64,000 bases of DNA from Streptomyces griseorubiginosus (GTDB lineage Bacteria; Actinomycetota; Actinomycetes; Streptomycetales; Streptomycetaceae), in NCBI RefSeq assembly GCF_001514195.1, contig NZ_KQ948736.1, positions 563,328 through 627,327 on the forward strand, written 5' to 3'. The translations under genes and the position numbers were made by a program. Positions 8,261 through 18,296 of the stretch are shown here, piece after piece. Numbering within the stretch: the first letter of the stretch is position 1; each line of letters begins with the position of its first letter. The notes below the pieces were generated by a model that made no database searches, had not been told where the DNA came from, and saw nothing but the letters and a program-made list of their open reading frames with translations.

Positions 8261-8416
8261 GATGCTCCACTTACTCAAGTTCGACGGCGGTACGAGGACA
8301 TGCCGGGTGTCTCCCCTCAGGGCGGGAGTTCCCCCTCCATCGTCCTCCTTCACTCCTTGATCGGGAATCCCGCATACCACTCTGACTGTCATCACGTTTC
8401 GCGATAACCTGCCGGT

Positions 8417-9280
8417 GTGTACGACCCGTCGCAGTTGCGTACGTTCCTGGCGGTGGCGCAGACGCTGAGCTTCACGCAGGCCGCCCGGCGGCTCGGGCTG
8501 CGCCAGTCGACCGTGAGCCAGCATGTCCGGCGCCTGGAGGACGCGGCGGGGCGGCAGCTGTTCAGCCGGGACACCCATTCCGTGGAGCTGACCGAGGACG
8601 GCGAGGCGATGCTCGGCTTCGCGCGGCGGATCCTGGAGGTGCACGACCAGGCGACGGCGTTCTTCACGGGCACGCGTCTGAGGGGGCGGCTGCGGTTCGG
8701 GGCGTCGGAGGACTTCGTGCTGACCCGGCTGCCGGAGATCCTGGAGGGCTTCCGGTACGACCATCCCGAGGTCGATCTGGAGCTGACGGTCGAGCTGTCG
8801 GGCACGCTGCACGAGCAACTCGCCGCCGGGAAGCTCGACCTGGTGCTGGCCAAGCGGCGTCCCGAGGAGCCGCGCGGTGAACTGGTGTGGCACGACCGGC
8901 TGGTGTGGATCGGGGCGGAGCGGCTGCGCCCGGACACCGAGCGGCCCGTGCCGTTGATCGTCTACCCGCCGCCGGGGATCACCCGGGCGCTCGCCCTGGA
9001 GGCGCTGGAACGGCAGGGGCGGGAGTGGCGGATCGTCTGCACCAGCGGAAGCCTGAACGGCCTGATCGCGGCGGCGCGGGCAGGGCTGGGCGTGATGGCG
9101 CACTCCCGGGGGCTGGTGCCGCCCGGCCTGGTGCGGGTGCCGGACCGGTTCGGACTGCCGGAACTGGGACGGGTCGACTTCGTCCTGGTGCACGGCCCAC
9201 GCCGCACCGCGGCCCAGGGCGCGGCGGACGCCCTCGCCGCAGCGATCCTGGCAGCCGGCGACCGCCTCCACCGAGCCTGA
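8417..9280 (+). CDS. LysR-family transcriptional regulator
   Basis: A 287-residue LysR regulator. The winged helix-turn-helix is at residues 1-60 (YDPSQLRTFLAVAQTLSFTQ, then AARRLGLRQSTVSQHVRRLED), and the periplasmic-binding-protein-like ligand domain runs from about residue 85 to the end. It starts at a GTG and faces away from the SBF transporter gene, the classical arrangement for a LysR activator and its target. The divergent gap (8261-8416) contains a short perfect inverted repeat, CGGGAATCCCG at 8362-8372, but it is too short to call an operator with confidence. The ligand is unknown, presumably the transported anion or a metabolite of it. Confidence 0.92.
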   Translation: MYDPSQLRTFLAVAQTLSFTQAARRLGLRQSTVSQHVRRLEDAAGRQLFSRDTHSVELTEDGEAMLGFARRILEVHDQATAFFTGTRLRGRLRFGASEDFVLTRLPEILEGFRYDHPEVDLELTVELSGTLHEQLAAGKLDLVLAKRRPEEPRGELVWHDRLVWIGAERLRPDTERPVPLIVYPPPGITRALALEALERQGREWRIVCTSGSLNGLIAAARAGLGVMAHSRGLVPPGLVRVPDRFGLPELGRVDFVLVHGPRRTAAQGAADALAAAILAAGDRLHRA

Positions 9281-9317
9281 CCCACCGGCGCTGAGCAGAC
9301 CCCCCGTCCCGTGCCCC

Positions 9318-10310
9318 CTACCGCCCCCGCTCCCGATAGGTCAGTTGCTTGATTCGGCGCAGGAACACCGTCGTGTCCACGTGCCGTACCCCCTCCAGCT
9401 GCCCCAGTGGGCCGCTGAGGTAGGCGTACAGGTCGGCGGTGTTCCGGGCCAGTACGGAGGCGATGATGTTGCAGGGGCCGGTCGCCGCCGACGCGTGGGC
9501 GATGCCGGGATGGCCGGCCAGCGCCTCGCCCACGGAGTGCAGCGCGGAGGGTGCCGCGGTGATCCACAGGAGGGCCGAGACCGGGTGGCCGAAGATCCCC
9601 GGATCGCACTCCGAGTCGACGAACACGGCACCCGACGCGAGCAGCGCCGCTAGCCGGCGTCTGGCGGCGGACTCGGTGAGACCCGTGGCCCGCTGCAACT
9701 CGGGGTAGCCGGCCCGCCCGTCCCGCTCCAGCGCGGCCAGCAGCGGCTCGTCGTCCGGGGTGATTCGCACGTGGCCCGGGGCCGCTTCGTGACGGGGACG
9801 CAGCGCCTCGGTCTCCGCGGCGGTGAGCGCGCCGAGCTTGGAGACCCAGCTCTGCGCGCCGCCGTAGAAGCGGTGCAGCAGTTGGTGTGCGCGGATCTCC
9901 ATCACGCTGGGGGTACGCGGGAGTTTGCCGAGCAGCAGGTCGTCGTGGTCCCCGGAGCTGCGCGGCCGGGTCATGCACAGGACCTCGGTGCCGCCCGAGG
10001 CGAGGCCCACCCAGGAGGTGTCGGGGCGCTTGGCCAGCGCCTCCGCGATGGCCGGCGCGCTGTCCGGGGCGCAGCGCACCCGCAGCATCCACTGGTCCTC
10101 GCCGAGCCGGTGGGCGTCCCGCATCACCACGACCCGCAGCCCGCCGTCGGCGCACAGCCTGCGGTAGCGGCGGGCGACGGTCTGGTCGGAGACGCCGAGC
10201 ACCGCGGCGACACGGCTGAAGGAGGCCCGGCCGTCGAGGGCCAGCGCCGACAGCAGCCGTCGGTCGAGTGCGTCGAAGCCGGGCGAGGAGGTGTGGGATT
10301 CCGTCTGCAC
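9318..10310 (-). CDS. Lrp/AsnC-family regulator with duplicated modules
   Basis: A 330-residue protein, twice the length of a classical Lrp. The start is GTG 10310 with GGAGGG six bases upstream. An N-terminal AsnC-type helix-turn-helix (FDALDRRLLSALALDGRASF, then SRVAAVLGVSDQTVARRYRR) is followed by a RAM-like domain, then a second helix-turn-helix (DDEPLLAALERDGRAGYPEL, then QRATGLTESAARRRLAAL) and a second RAM-like domain ending in HVDTTVFLRRIKQLTYRERG. This tandem architecture is known in actinomycetes. It is divergent from a DHA2 exporter, its likely target. The long open frame 5' of the GTG is antisense to the exporter. Confidence 0.88.
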   Translation of the reverse strand: MQTESHTSSPGFDALDRRLLSALALDGRASFSRVAAVLGVSDQTVARRYRRLCADGGLRVVVMRDAHRLGEDQWMLRVRCAPDSAPAIAEALAKRPDTSWVGLASGGTEVLCMTRPRSSGDHDDLLLGKLPRTPSVMEIRAHQLLHRFYGGAQSWVSKLGALTAAETEALRPRHEAAPGHVRITPDDEPLLAALERDGRAGYPELQRATGLTESAARRRLAALLASGAVFVDSECDPGIFGHPVSALLWITAAPSALHSVGEALAGHPGIAHASAATGPCNIIASVLARNTADLYAYLSGPLGQLEGVRHVDTTVFLRRIKQLTYRERGR

Positions 10311-10421
10311 AGGGCCCTCCGGTATCGGATTCCGGCACCGAGGCGCCCCCAGCCGTGCCGTTCGGCCGGTGTGGCCCATCGTACGAAGTCGTTCGCATCC
10401 GTCGCAGGAGGAGTTGAGGAC

Positions 10422-11921
10422 ATGCGTACATGGGGGCCGCTTACGGCCGTCTGTCTGAGCACGTTCATGTTGTTGCTGGACGTGACCATCGCGGTGGTCG
10501 CGCTGCCGGACATGGCGAGGTCGCTGGACGCCTCGCTGAGCGATCTTCAGTGGGTGATGGACGGCTACGCGCTGGCGCTGGCCGCGCTGCTGCTCGGCGC
10601 GGGGGCCGCGGCCGACATCCTGGGGCGGCGCCGGGTGCATGTCGTGGGGGTCATGGTGTTCGCGGCGGCCTCCCTGATGTGCGGGCTGGCGAGCGGTCCC
10701 GGGATGCTGGTCGCCGCACGCGCGGTGCAGGGGCTCGGGGCGGCCGCGATGCTCGCGACCACGCTGCCGCTGCTGGGCTCCGTCTACCAGGACAGGCGGC
10801 GCTCGGTGGCGCTCGGTGTGTGGGGCGCGGTCAGTGGTGCCGCGGCCGCGGTGGGGCCGCTGCTCGGCGGGGTGCTGACGGACGGGCCGGGCTGGCGGTG
10901 GATCTTCTACGTCAATCTGCCGGTGAGCGTGGCCGCGGTGTGGTTGACGCTGGGGGTCGTACCGGAGTCGCACGGTTCGCGCGAGCGGCGGATCGACTGG
11001 GCGGGCACGCTGACCTTCGCGGCCTTCGCGGGCGGGCTGACGTACGGGGCGGTACGGGCCGGGGAGCACGGCTGGGCCGAGACGGGCACCCTGCTGGTGT
11101 GCGCGGCGGCCGTCCTCGCGCTGGTCGCCTTCGTCGTCGTGGAGTGGCGCGGCGCCGACCCGCTGCTGGACCCGCGGCTGTTCCTGAAGCCGGCGTTCTC
11201 GGGGGTGATGGTGGGCGCGCTCGCCTTCAACGCGGCCGCGTTCAGCCTGATGGCGTACGACTCGATCTGGATGCAGACGCTGCTCGGGATGAGTCCGGTG
11301 CGCGGTGGGCTGGTCTTCCTGTGGCTGTCGCTGTCGTCGTTCGTGGTGGCGGCGGCCGGTGGCCGGCTGCTGCACGGGGTTCCGGCGCGGATCACCGTCG
11401 GGGGCGGTCTGCTGCTGACGGGCACGGGGCAGTTCTGCGTGACCGGCCTGGACGCGACGTCGACGGCGTCCGCGCTGGTGCCGGGGATGGTGCTGCTGGG
11501 TGTCGGTACGGGACTGGTCGCGCCCGGCATCGCCGGCGCCGCGCTGGCCGCCGTACCGCAGGACCGGGCCGGGATGGCGGGCGGAGCGGTCAACGCCTTC
11601 CGGCAGCTCGGGTTCGCCCTCGGCATCGCCGTGTACGGCACGGTGCTGACCTCGCGGATGCGGGACACCCTGCCGGACGACGCGGCCCACGCGCTGGCCG
11701 GCGGGGCGGCCGGTGCGCTGCGGGGCGCCTTCTCCGAGCGTGCGCTGCGAGCGGCGTTCGCCTCCGGTCTGAACTCCGCCGCCGTGGTCGCGGGGCTGAC
11801 CGCGACGGTCGCCGGGGCGCTGGTGCTGGCCCTGGTCCGGACGGATCGCGCGACGCGGAGCGGAGTGACAGATTCCGGGCCGGCGGCGCTGAAGGAGGAG
11901 AGGGTCGCCCCTCGGGGGTGA
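10422..11921 (+). CDS. DHA2-family MFS multidrug exporter
   Basis: A 14-helix drug:proton antiporter of 499 residues in the cytoplasmic membrane. The ATG at 10422 follows AGGAGGAG about eight bases upstream. Motifs of the family are visible: LDVTIAVVALPDMARSL (motif D1 of TM1), GAAADILGRRRVHVVG (motif A) and GAVSGAAAAVGPLLGGVLTD (motif C). The divergent Lrp-type gene is the likely regulator. The substrate is unknown; with no biosynthetic genes nearby, a small amphipathic toxicant or an endogenous metabolite is equally plausible. Confidence 0.9.
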   Translation: MRTWGPLTAVCLSTFMLLLDVTIAVVALPDMARSLDASLSDLQWVMDGYALALAALLLGAGAAADILGRRRVHVVGVMVFAAASLMCGLASGPGMLVAARAVQGLGAAAMLATTLPLLGSVYQDRRRSVALGVWGAVSGAAAAVGPLLGGVLTDGPGWRWIFYVNLPVSVAAVWLTLGVVPESHGSRERRIDWAGTLTFAAFAGGLTYGAVRAGEHGWAETGTLLVCAAAVLALVAFVVVEWRGADPLLDPRLFLKPAFSGVMVGALAFNAAAFSLMAYDSIWMQTLLGMSPVRGGLVFLWLSLSSFVVAAAGGRLLHGVPARITVGGGLLLTGTGQFCVTGLDATSTASALVPGMVLLGVGTGLVAPGIAGAALAAVPQDRAGMAGGAVNAFRQLGFALGIAVYGTVLTSRMRDTLPDDAAHALAGGAAGALRGAFSERALRAAFASGLNSAAVVAGLTATVAGALVLALVRTDRATRSGVTDSGPAALKEERVAPRG

Positions 11922-11939
11922 CCGGTTCGCAAGGGGCGT

Positions 11940-11982
11940 GAGCCGTAAGCGGGTCGTACAGATTCGGTGGAGATTACGGCTC
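11940..11982 (+). terminator. Possible terminator hairpin after the DHA2 exporter
   Basis: GAGCCGTAA at 11940-11948 pairs with TTACGGCTC at 11974-11982 across a 25-base loop, starting 18 bases after the exporter stop. There is no U-tract, as usual in this GC class. The loop is long, so the call is tentative. Confidence 0.3.
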
Positions 11983-12051
11983 CGAACCTCTCTCAAACCG
12001 TCGGTTCTGTGCCCGACCCTTCCCCATGTGAGCGTATTTTCCGGCAGCTAC

Positions 12052-12066
12052 CTCACGGTACGTGAG
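12052..12066. promoter_or_regulatory. Palindrome upstream of acyl-CoA synthetase
   Basis: CTCACG-GTA-CGTGAG is a perfect inverted repeat with a 3-base centre, 105 bases before the TTG start of the acyl-CoA synthetase and outside any gene. It has the length and symmetry of an operator for a TetR- or GntR-type fatty-acid regulator. No such regulator is next to it in the window. Confidence 0.42.
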
Positions 12067-12170
12067 CAGCGTTCGGTTTCGACCCCTCTCCCGTCGGATG
12101 CCCGGGTGGGGTAGCTTTCACGGCGCTGTGCGGAGCGTCACTGAGCGCCAGGGAGAGCGGGGAGCGGGGT

Positions 12171-13997
<1,827 letters not shown>

Positions 13998-14004
13998 CGG
14001 TTCG

Positions 14005-16032
14005 TCAACCGATGGTCACGCGCAGGATCTTGTCCGATCCGTCGGCCGCACCCCCGTTGTTGTCGCAGTTGGTGGTCGACAGCCACAGCTGGTCGGCGCC
14101 CGGCACCTTGGTGACCGTACGCAGCCGGCCGTAGGTGCCCACGTAGTACGCGGTCGGTGTGCCGACGCTCTCGTTGTCGCCGTTGATCGGGATCCGCCAC
14201 AGCCGCTCGCCGCGCAGCGAGGCCATGTAGACGACGTTGCGCACGATCGCGATGCCGCTCGGGGACGCCTCCGAGACGTTCCAGGTTGCCTTGGGGTTGG
14301 TCATCCCGGAGACGCTGCACGTGCCCTCGCAGGTCGGCCAGCCGTAGTTGGCGCCGGGCTTGATCAGGTTCAGTTCGTCCTTGGAGCTGTTGCCGAACTC
14401 CGCTTCCCACAGGCGGCCGTTGCGGTCGAAGGCGAGGCCCTGCGGGTTGCGGTGCCCGAGGCTGTAGACGTAGGTGCCGAAGGGGTTGCCGGGTGCCGGA
14501 CTGCCGTCGGTGGTCATGCGCAGGATCTTGCCGTTGAGGGAGCTCTTGTCCTGCGCGAGGTCGGGTGTCTGGGCCTCGCCGGTGGAGACGTAGAGGTAGC
14601 CGTCGGGGCCGAAGGCGAGGCGTCCGCCGTTGTGGTAGCGGTTCTTCTTGATGCCCTGAAGGAGCACGGTGTAGCCGCTCAGCGTGGTCCCGTCGTACGT
14701 CATGCGGACCACTCGGTTGCCCTCGGACGCGGTGTGCATGAAGTAGACGCGGTGGTTGGTCTCCCAGTTCGGGTCGACGGCGACGCCCAGCAGTCCGCCC
14801 TCGCCGTTGGTGGTGACGGCGTTCGGGACGGTCCCGACCTGCGTCTTCGTGCCGTCCTTGGTGACCTTCCAGACCCGGAAGTCGTCCCGCTCGGTGACCA
14901 GCGCGCTCTTGCCGTCGGGCAGCCAGAACACGCCCCAGGGGATGGTCCAGCCGGAGGAGAGCGTGGCGACGGAGGAGGGGACGCCGCCGTCGGTGGCGCA
15001 GGCCTTGGTGGTGAAGGTGACCGTGTTGCTCGGCGGGCTGACGTTGCCGGCCGTGTCGCGGGCGACGACGTTCAGGCTGTACGGGCTGTCGCAGGCGAGC
15101 CCGGTCAGCGTGGTCGAGGTGCCGGTGACGGACGTGTAGACGGTGGTGTCGCTGCGTACGTCGTAGCCGGCGACCGCCCGATTGTCGGTGGAGGCACCCC
15201 AGTTCAGGGCGGCGCTGTTCGCCGTGACGTCCGCCGCGGACAGGGTGCCGGGCCGGGTCGGCGGGGTGGTGTCGGAGCTGGGCCTGGTGGTGCAGTCGAC
15301 GACGGGGCTGGCCGGGGAGGTGTTGCCGGCCGCGTCACGGGCGATGACCGTGAGGTTGTAGGTGGTGCCGGGGGTCAGGCCGGTGAGCGCCTTGCTGGTC
15401 GAACCGCCGGGCGCCTCACCGATCTTGTTGCCGTGCTCGTAGAGGTCGTACGCCATCACGCCCACGTTGTCGGTGGCGGCGCCCCAGGCCAGCGTGAGCC
15501 CGTCCTCGCCGATGTCGGAGCAACTGGGCTGCCCGGGACGGCTCGGGGCCTGGGAGTCGGTGGCCGCGTCGACGCGGACGCGGTCGAGGTTGGGGCCTCC
15601 GGCGGCGCTGGTGGCGGTCGCGCGGATCTTCGCGGAGCCCGCGGTGAGCGGGACGTCGATCGTCTTGGTGGCCCAGGTGTTCCAGTCGGCGGTGGCCGGG
15701 AACGAGACGGCCGAGGCCACGACCGTGCCGTCCACGGAGAGGTCCATGGGCCGGTCGGTCGCGGTCCCGTTGGCGTAGCGGAAGGTGACGGCCGTGGTGC
15801 CCGCGGAGGCGGGCCTGACGGTGAACTCCACATAGGAGCCCTTGACGTTGGTGTAGTCGACGAAGCCGGTGCCCGTGTAACCCGTGTGGTTGGTGGCCAC
15901 CGTGCCCTGCACGACGGTCGCGTCCTCCGCCTGGTAGTCGGTGGCCGCGAACGCGGTGGCCTGGCTCAGGCCCGCGAGGGGCAGCGCGAGGGCCGCGGCA
16001 AGGCCGTAGGGCAGAACTCTCTTGATTTTCAC
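14005..16032 (-). CDS. Secreted PQQ-type sugar dehydrogenase with CBM6 and two FN3 domains
   Basis: A 675-residue exported protein from GTG 16032, with GGAGGA six bases upstream. A signal peptide (KIKRVLPYGLAAALALPLAG, about residues 2-32) is followed by a CBM6/35-like beta-sandwich (TDYQAEDATVVQG onward, to about 150), two fibronectin type III repeats (about 160-340), and a six-bladed propeller of the soluble glucose/sorbosone dehydrogenase family (about 350-675). The propeller has the catalytic-histidine motif YHNGGRLAFGPDGYLYVSTG and GHRNPQGLAFD. The family oxidises aldoses with pyrroloquinoline quinone or related cofactors. It is the last gene of a five-gene operon of exported carbohydrate-active proteins, 14 bases after the GH27-GH18 gene. 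No pqq biosynthesis genes are in the window. Confidence 0.85.
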   Translation of the reverse strand: MKIKRVLPYGLAAALALPLAGLSQATAFAATDYQAEDATVVQGTVATNHTGYTGTGFVDYTNVKGSYVEFTVRPASAGTTAVTFRYANGTATDRPMDLSVDGTVVASAVSFPATADWNTWATKTIDVPLTAGSAKIRATATSAAGGPNLDRVRVDAATDSQAPSRPGQPSCSDIGEDGLTLAWGAATDNVGVMAYDLYEHGNKIGEAPGGSTSKALTGLTPGTTYNLTVIARDAAGNTSPASPVVDCTTRPSSDTTPPTRPGTLSAADVTANSAALNWGASTDNRAVAGYDVRSDTTVYTSVTGTSTTLTGLACDSPYSLNVVARDTAGNVSPPSNTVTFTTKACATDGGVPSSVATLSSGWTIPWGVFWLPDGKSALVTERDDFRVWKVTKDGTKTQVGTVPNAVTTNGEGGLLGVAVDPNWETNHRVYFMHTASEGNRVVRMTYDGTTLSGYTVLLQGIKKNRYHNGGRLAFGPDGYLYVSTGEAQTPDLAQDKSSLNGKILRMTTDGSPAPGNPFGTYVYSLGHRNPQGLAFDRNGRLWEAEFGNSSKDELNLIKPGANYGWPTCEGTCSVSGMTNPKATWNVSEASPSGIAIVRNVVYMASLRGERLWRIPINGDNESVGTPTAYYVGTYGRLRTVTKVPGADQLWLSTTNCDNNGGAADGSDKILRVTIG

Positions 16033-16046
16033 GGATGTTCCTCCCT

Positions 16047-18296
16047 TCAGCCCGTGTACTGGGTGAAGACCTTGAGGTAGTCGTACGGCTGCTGCGTCAC
16101 ACCGCTGCACGAGTCGCCGTCGGTGCCCGAGCCGCAGGGGCGGTCGCGGTTGACAGACCAGTAGGTGAGGCGTCCGATGTGGTGCTGCTGGGCGTAGGCG
16201 AGCATGGTCCTGAAGTCGGCGACGCGGACGCGCTCACCGGAGTCGTCGGTCTTGCCGTTCATCGAGGACAGCCCGATGTGCGCGTAGGCGGTGGCGTCGC
16301 TGTAGCCGTACGCCGACTTCACCCGTGCCTTGAGTCCTTCCATGGCCTGCGTGGTCAGGGTGCCCATGTTCGTGGTGCCGCCGCCGAAGTCGAACGGCAT
16401 GATGCACCACACGTCGTTCGCCAGGCCCGAGTTCGCCGCCCGCTTGATCATGTCGACGCCGGTGGAGTCGGGGCCGCTGGTCGTGGTGCCGAAGGTGATG
16501 ACCGTCTTCAGGCCCGGGTTGTTCGCCTTGACGGTCTTCAGCGCGTCGACGACCCGCTGCCGAACGGTCGCGTTGGACCACTCGGTGTTCTCGATGTCGA
16601 TGTCGAGGGCCTTCAGCCGGTAGGCGTTGATCACTTTCTGGTAGGCGCCGGCGAGCGCCGAGGCGCTGGAGCACTTCTCGCCGAGCTTGTTCCCGCTCCA
16701 GCCGCCGACGGAGACCATGACGTCACCGCCGGCGGATCTGATCGCGTCGATCCTCGACTGGTCGGTGCCGCCGGTCAGCGGGCGCGAGCCGTCCCACTTC
16801 GGGGTGCAGCCGCCGTCGGAGAGGATGAACGCGAGGGTGAACCACTTGACGCCGGTCGCCGACATCACCGAGGTGGCGTTCTGCGGGTTGCCCCAGCCGA
16901 GGTACTCGTAGGGGGCGACGGCCATGCCCGGCGAAGCGGCCGCGCTCTTCAGGGAGTTGACGGGCTTCACGCGGACCAGCCGGGTCTCGCCGGGCCGCAG
17001 CGTCGCGCTGTAGGAGTCGGCGATCACGCCCTTGTGGGAGCCGGACCACAGGTCGGTGACGTCTCCGGAGCCGGTGAAGCCGACCTGGGACCAGTCCACG
17101 GCGACCGTCGCGCTGCCGGACGTACCCGTGTTGAACAGGGCCACCACGTACTGGCCGTCGCTCTCCTTCTTGCTCCAGACCTGCTTGACCCCGCTGCTGA
17201 CGATCCGCTTGGCAGCGACGCCGTCCTGGTCGACCCCGATGAGGCGGTCGTTGGTCAGCATCGCCTTGTCGACCGGGTCGAGATCGGTCAGGTCGGTGCC
17301 GAGCAGCAGCGGCGAGGCGGCCATCGCCCAAAGCGTGAAGTGGGACCGGCGCTGGTCGGCGGTCAGGCCCACCTGGTCGCCGTTGCCGATCTCCAGCGAG
17401 TCCAGGTCGTTCCAGCCTCCGGGGCCCGCGTGCGGCTGCCAGGAGGCCGCCGAGTCGAAGCGTTTGGTGACGTGGGACCAGTCGGTGAGCGGATAGCCGC
17501 TGCCGTTGCTCCCCGGCCCGCAGTAGCACTCGACGTCACCCTGGGTGCGCCAACTGTTGGCCAGTTTCCGCCAGGTGGAGGCGTCGGCGATGGGGAGGTT
17601 GTTGGACAGCGCGAAGTTGATGGGCCGTCCGGTGGCACGCAGGGCCTTGTCCCACGCCTCGACGTCGGGAATGTCCTGGCTGCCCACTCCGTCGATCTTC
17701 AGGTAGTCGACTCCCCAGGAGGCGAACTGCCTCGCCCAGGAGTTCACGAACTCCTGGGCTCCCGGCTTGGAGTAGTCGATGTAGTACATGTTCTTGCAGT
17801 TGTAGTTCTTCTCCGTCTTCGAGGTGTCCGCGATGTCCTTGGCGTGGTACGAAGTCCCCTCGATCGGTGTGTTCTTGGTGACGGCGTTCTTGGCGATGCC
17901 GGGCGTCACGTAGAAGCCGAACTTCAGGCCCTTGGAGTGGACGTAGTCGGCCAGCGCCTTGATGCCGGACGGGAACTTGGCGGAGTCGACGGTCCAGCGG
18001 CCGTAGGAGTCGACGACGAAGCCGTTCGAGTCGCACTTCTGCCAGAAGTCGTCCAGGTTGATGTGGACGAAGCCGTGGTTCTTGAGACCGGTCGACACGA
18101 GCGCGTCGGCCTGCGCCTTGATCTTCGCCTCGGTCGGTGTGCGGCGCACGTAGCTCCAGCTGGACCAGCCCATGGCGGGCCGGACGGACTGGCCGTTGTC
18201 CGAGGCGGCGGCCGGTTGGGCGGTGCCCAGGAGCGGCACGGCGGCGGTGAGGAGCAGGCCCGCCACCGCGGCCGTGAGCGATCTGATCCGGAACAT
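16047..18296 (-). CDS. Secreted GH27-GH18 fusion glycosidase
   Basis: One uninterrupted 749-residue frame. Residues 1-31 are a signal peptide. Residues about 38-345 form a GH27 alpha-galactosidase/beta-L-arabinopyranosidase barrel, with Asp202 (VDYLKIDGVG) as nucleophile and Asp254 (WRTQGDVEC) as acid/base. A C-terminal beta-domain runs to about 445. After an Ala/Ser linker, residues about 458-749 are a GH18 chitinase-like barrel whose signature reads LDIDIEN, with Glu569 as proton donor. There is no carbohydrate-binding module. The ATG at 18296 overlaps the stop of the upstream GH29-like gene by one base (TGATG), and GGGGGA serves as its ribosome binding site, so translation is coupled. Joining an exo-galactosidase or arabinopyranosidase to an endo-acting GH18 barrel is unusual and hints at a composite glycan. 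Confidence 0.85.
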   Translation of the reverse strand: MFRIRSLTAAVAGLLLTAAVPLLGTAQPAAASDNGQSVRPAMGWSSWSYVRRTPTEAKIKAQADALVSTGLKNHGFVHINLDDFWQKCDSNGFVVDSYGRWTVDSAKFPSGIKALADYVHSKGLKFGFYVTPGIAKNAVTKNTPIEGTSYHAKDIADTSKTEKNYNCKNMYYIDYSKPGAQEFVNSWARQFASWGVDYLKIDGVGSQDIPDVEAWDKALRATGRPINFALSNNLPIADASTWRKLANSWRTQGDVECYCGPGSNGSGYPLTDWSHVTKRFDSAASWQPHAGPGGWNDLDSLEIGNGDQVGLTADQRRSHFTLWAMAASPLLLGTDLTDLDPVDKAMLTNDRLIGVDQDGVAAKRIVSSGVKQVWSKKESDGQYVVALFNTGTSGSATVAVDWSQVGFTGSGDVTDLWSGSHKGVIADSYSATLRPGETRLVRVKPVNSLKSAAASPGMAVAPYEYLGWGNPQNATSVMSATGVKWFTLAFILSDGGCTPKWDGSRPLTGGTDQSRIDAIRSAGGDVMVSVGGWSGNKLGEKCSSASALAGAYQKVINAYRLKALDIDIENTEWSNATVRQRVVDALKTVKANNPGLKTVITFGTTTSGPDSTGVDMIKRAANSGLANDVWCIMPFDFGGGTTNMGTLTTQAMEGLKARVKSAYGYSDATAYAHIGLSSMNGKTDDSGERVRVADFRTMLAYAQQHHIGRLTYWSVNRDRPCGSGTDGDSCSGVTQQPYDYLKVFTQYTG

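Noticed and set aside
8362-8372. CGGGAATCCCG as a LysR operator
   Set aside because: Only 5-bp arms and no T-N11-A motif that stands out; expected by chance in such DNA.
8261-9271. N-terminal extension of the SBF transporter over the LysR gene
   Set aside because: Antisense to LysR; the transporter begins at GTG 8260 with a ribosome binding site and the first membrane helix directly after.
9318-11996. A single 892-residue protein joining the Lrp regulator to upstream sequence
   Set aside because: The extra N-terminal part is antisense to the DHA2 exporter, Arg/His/Gln-rich, and the GTG at 10310 has an excellent ribosome binding site.
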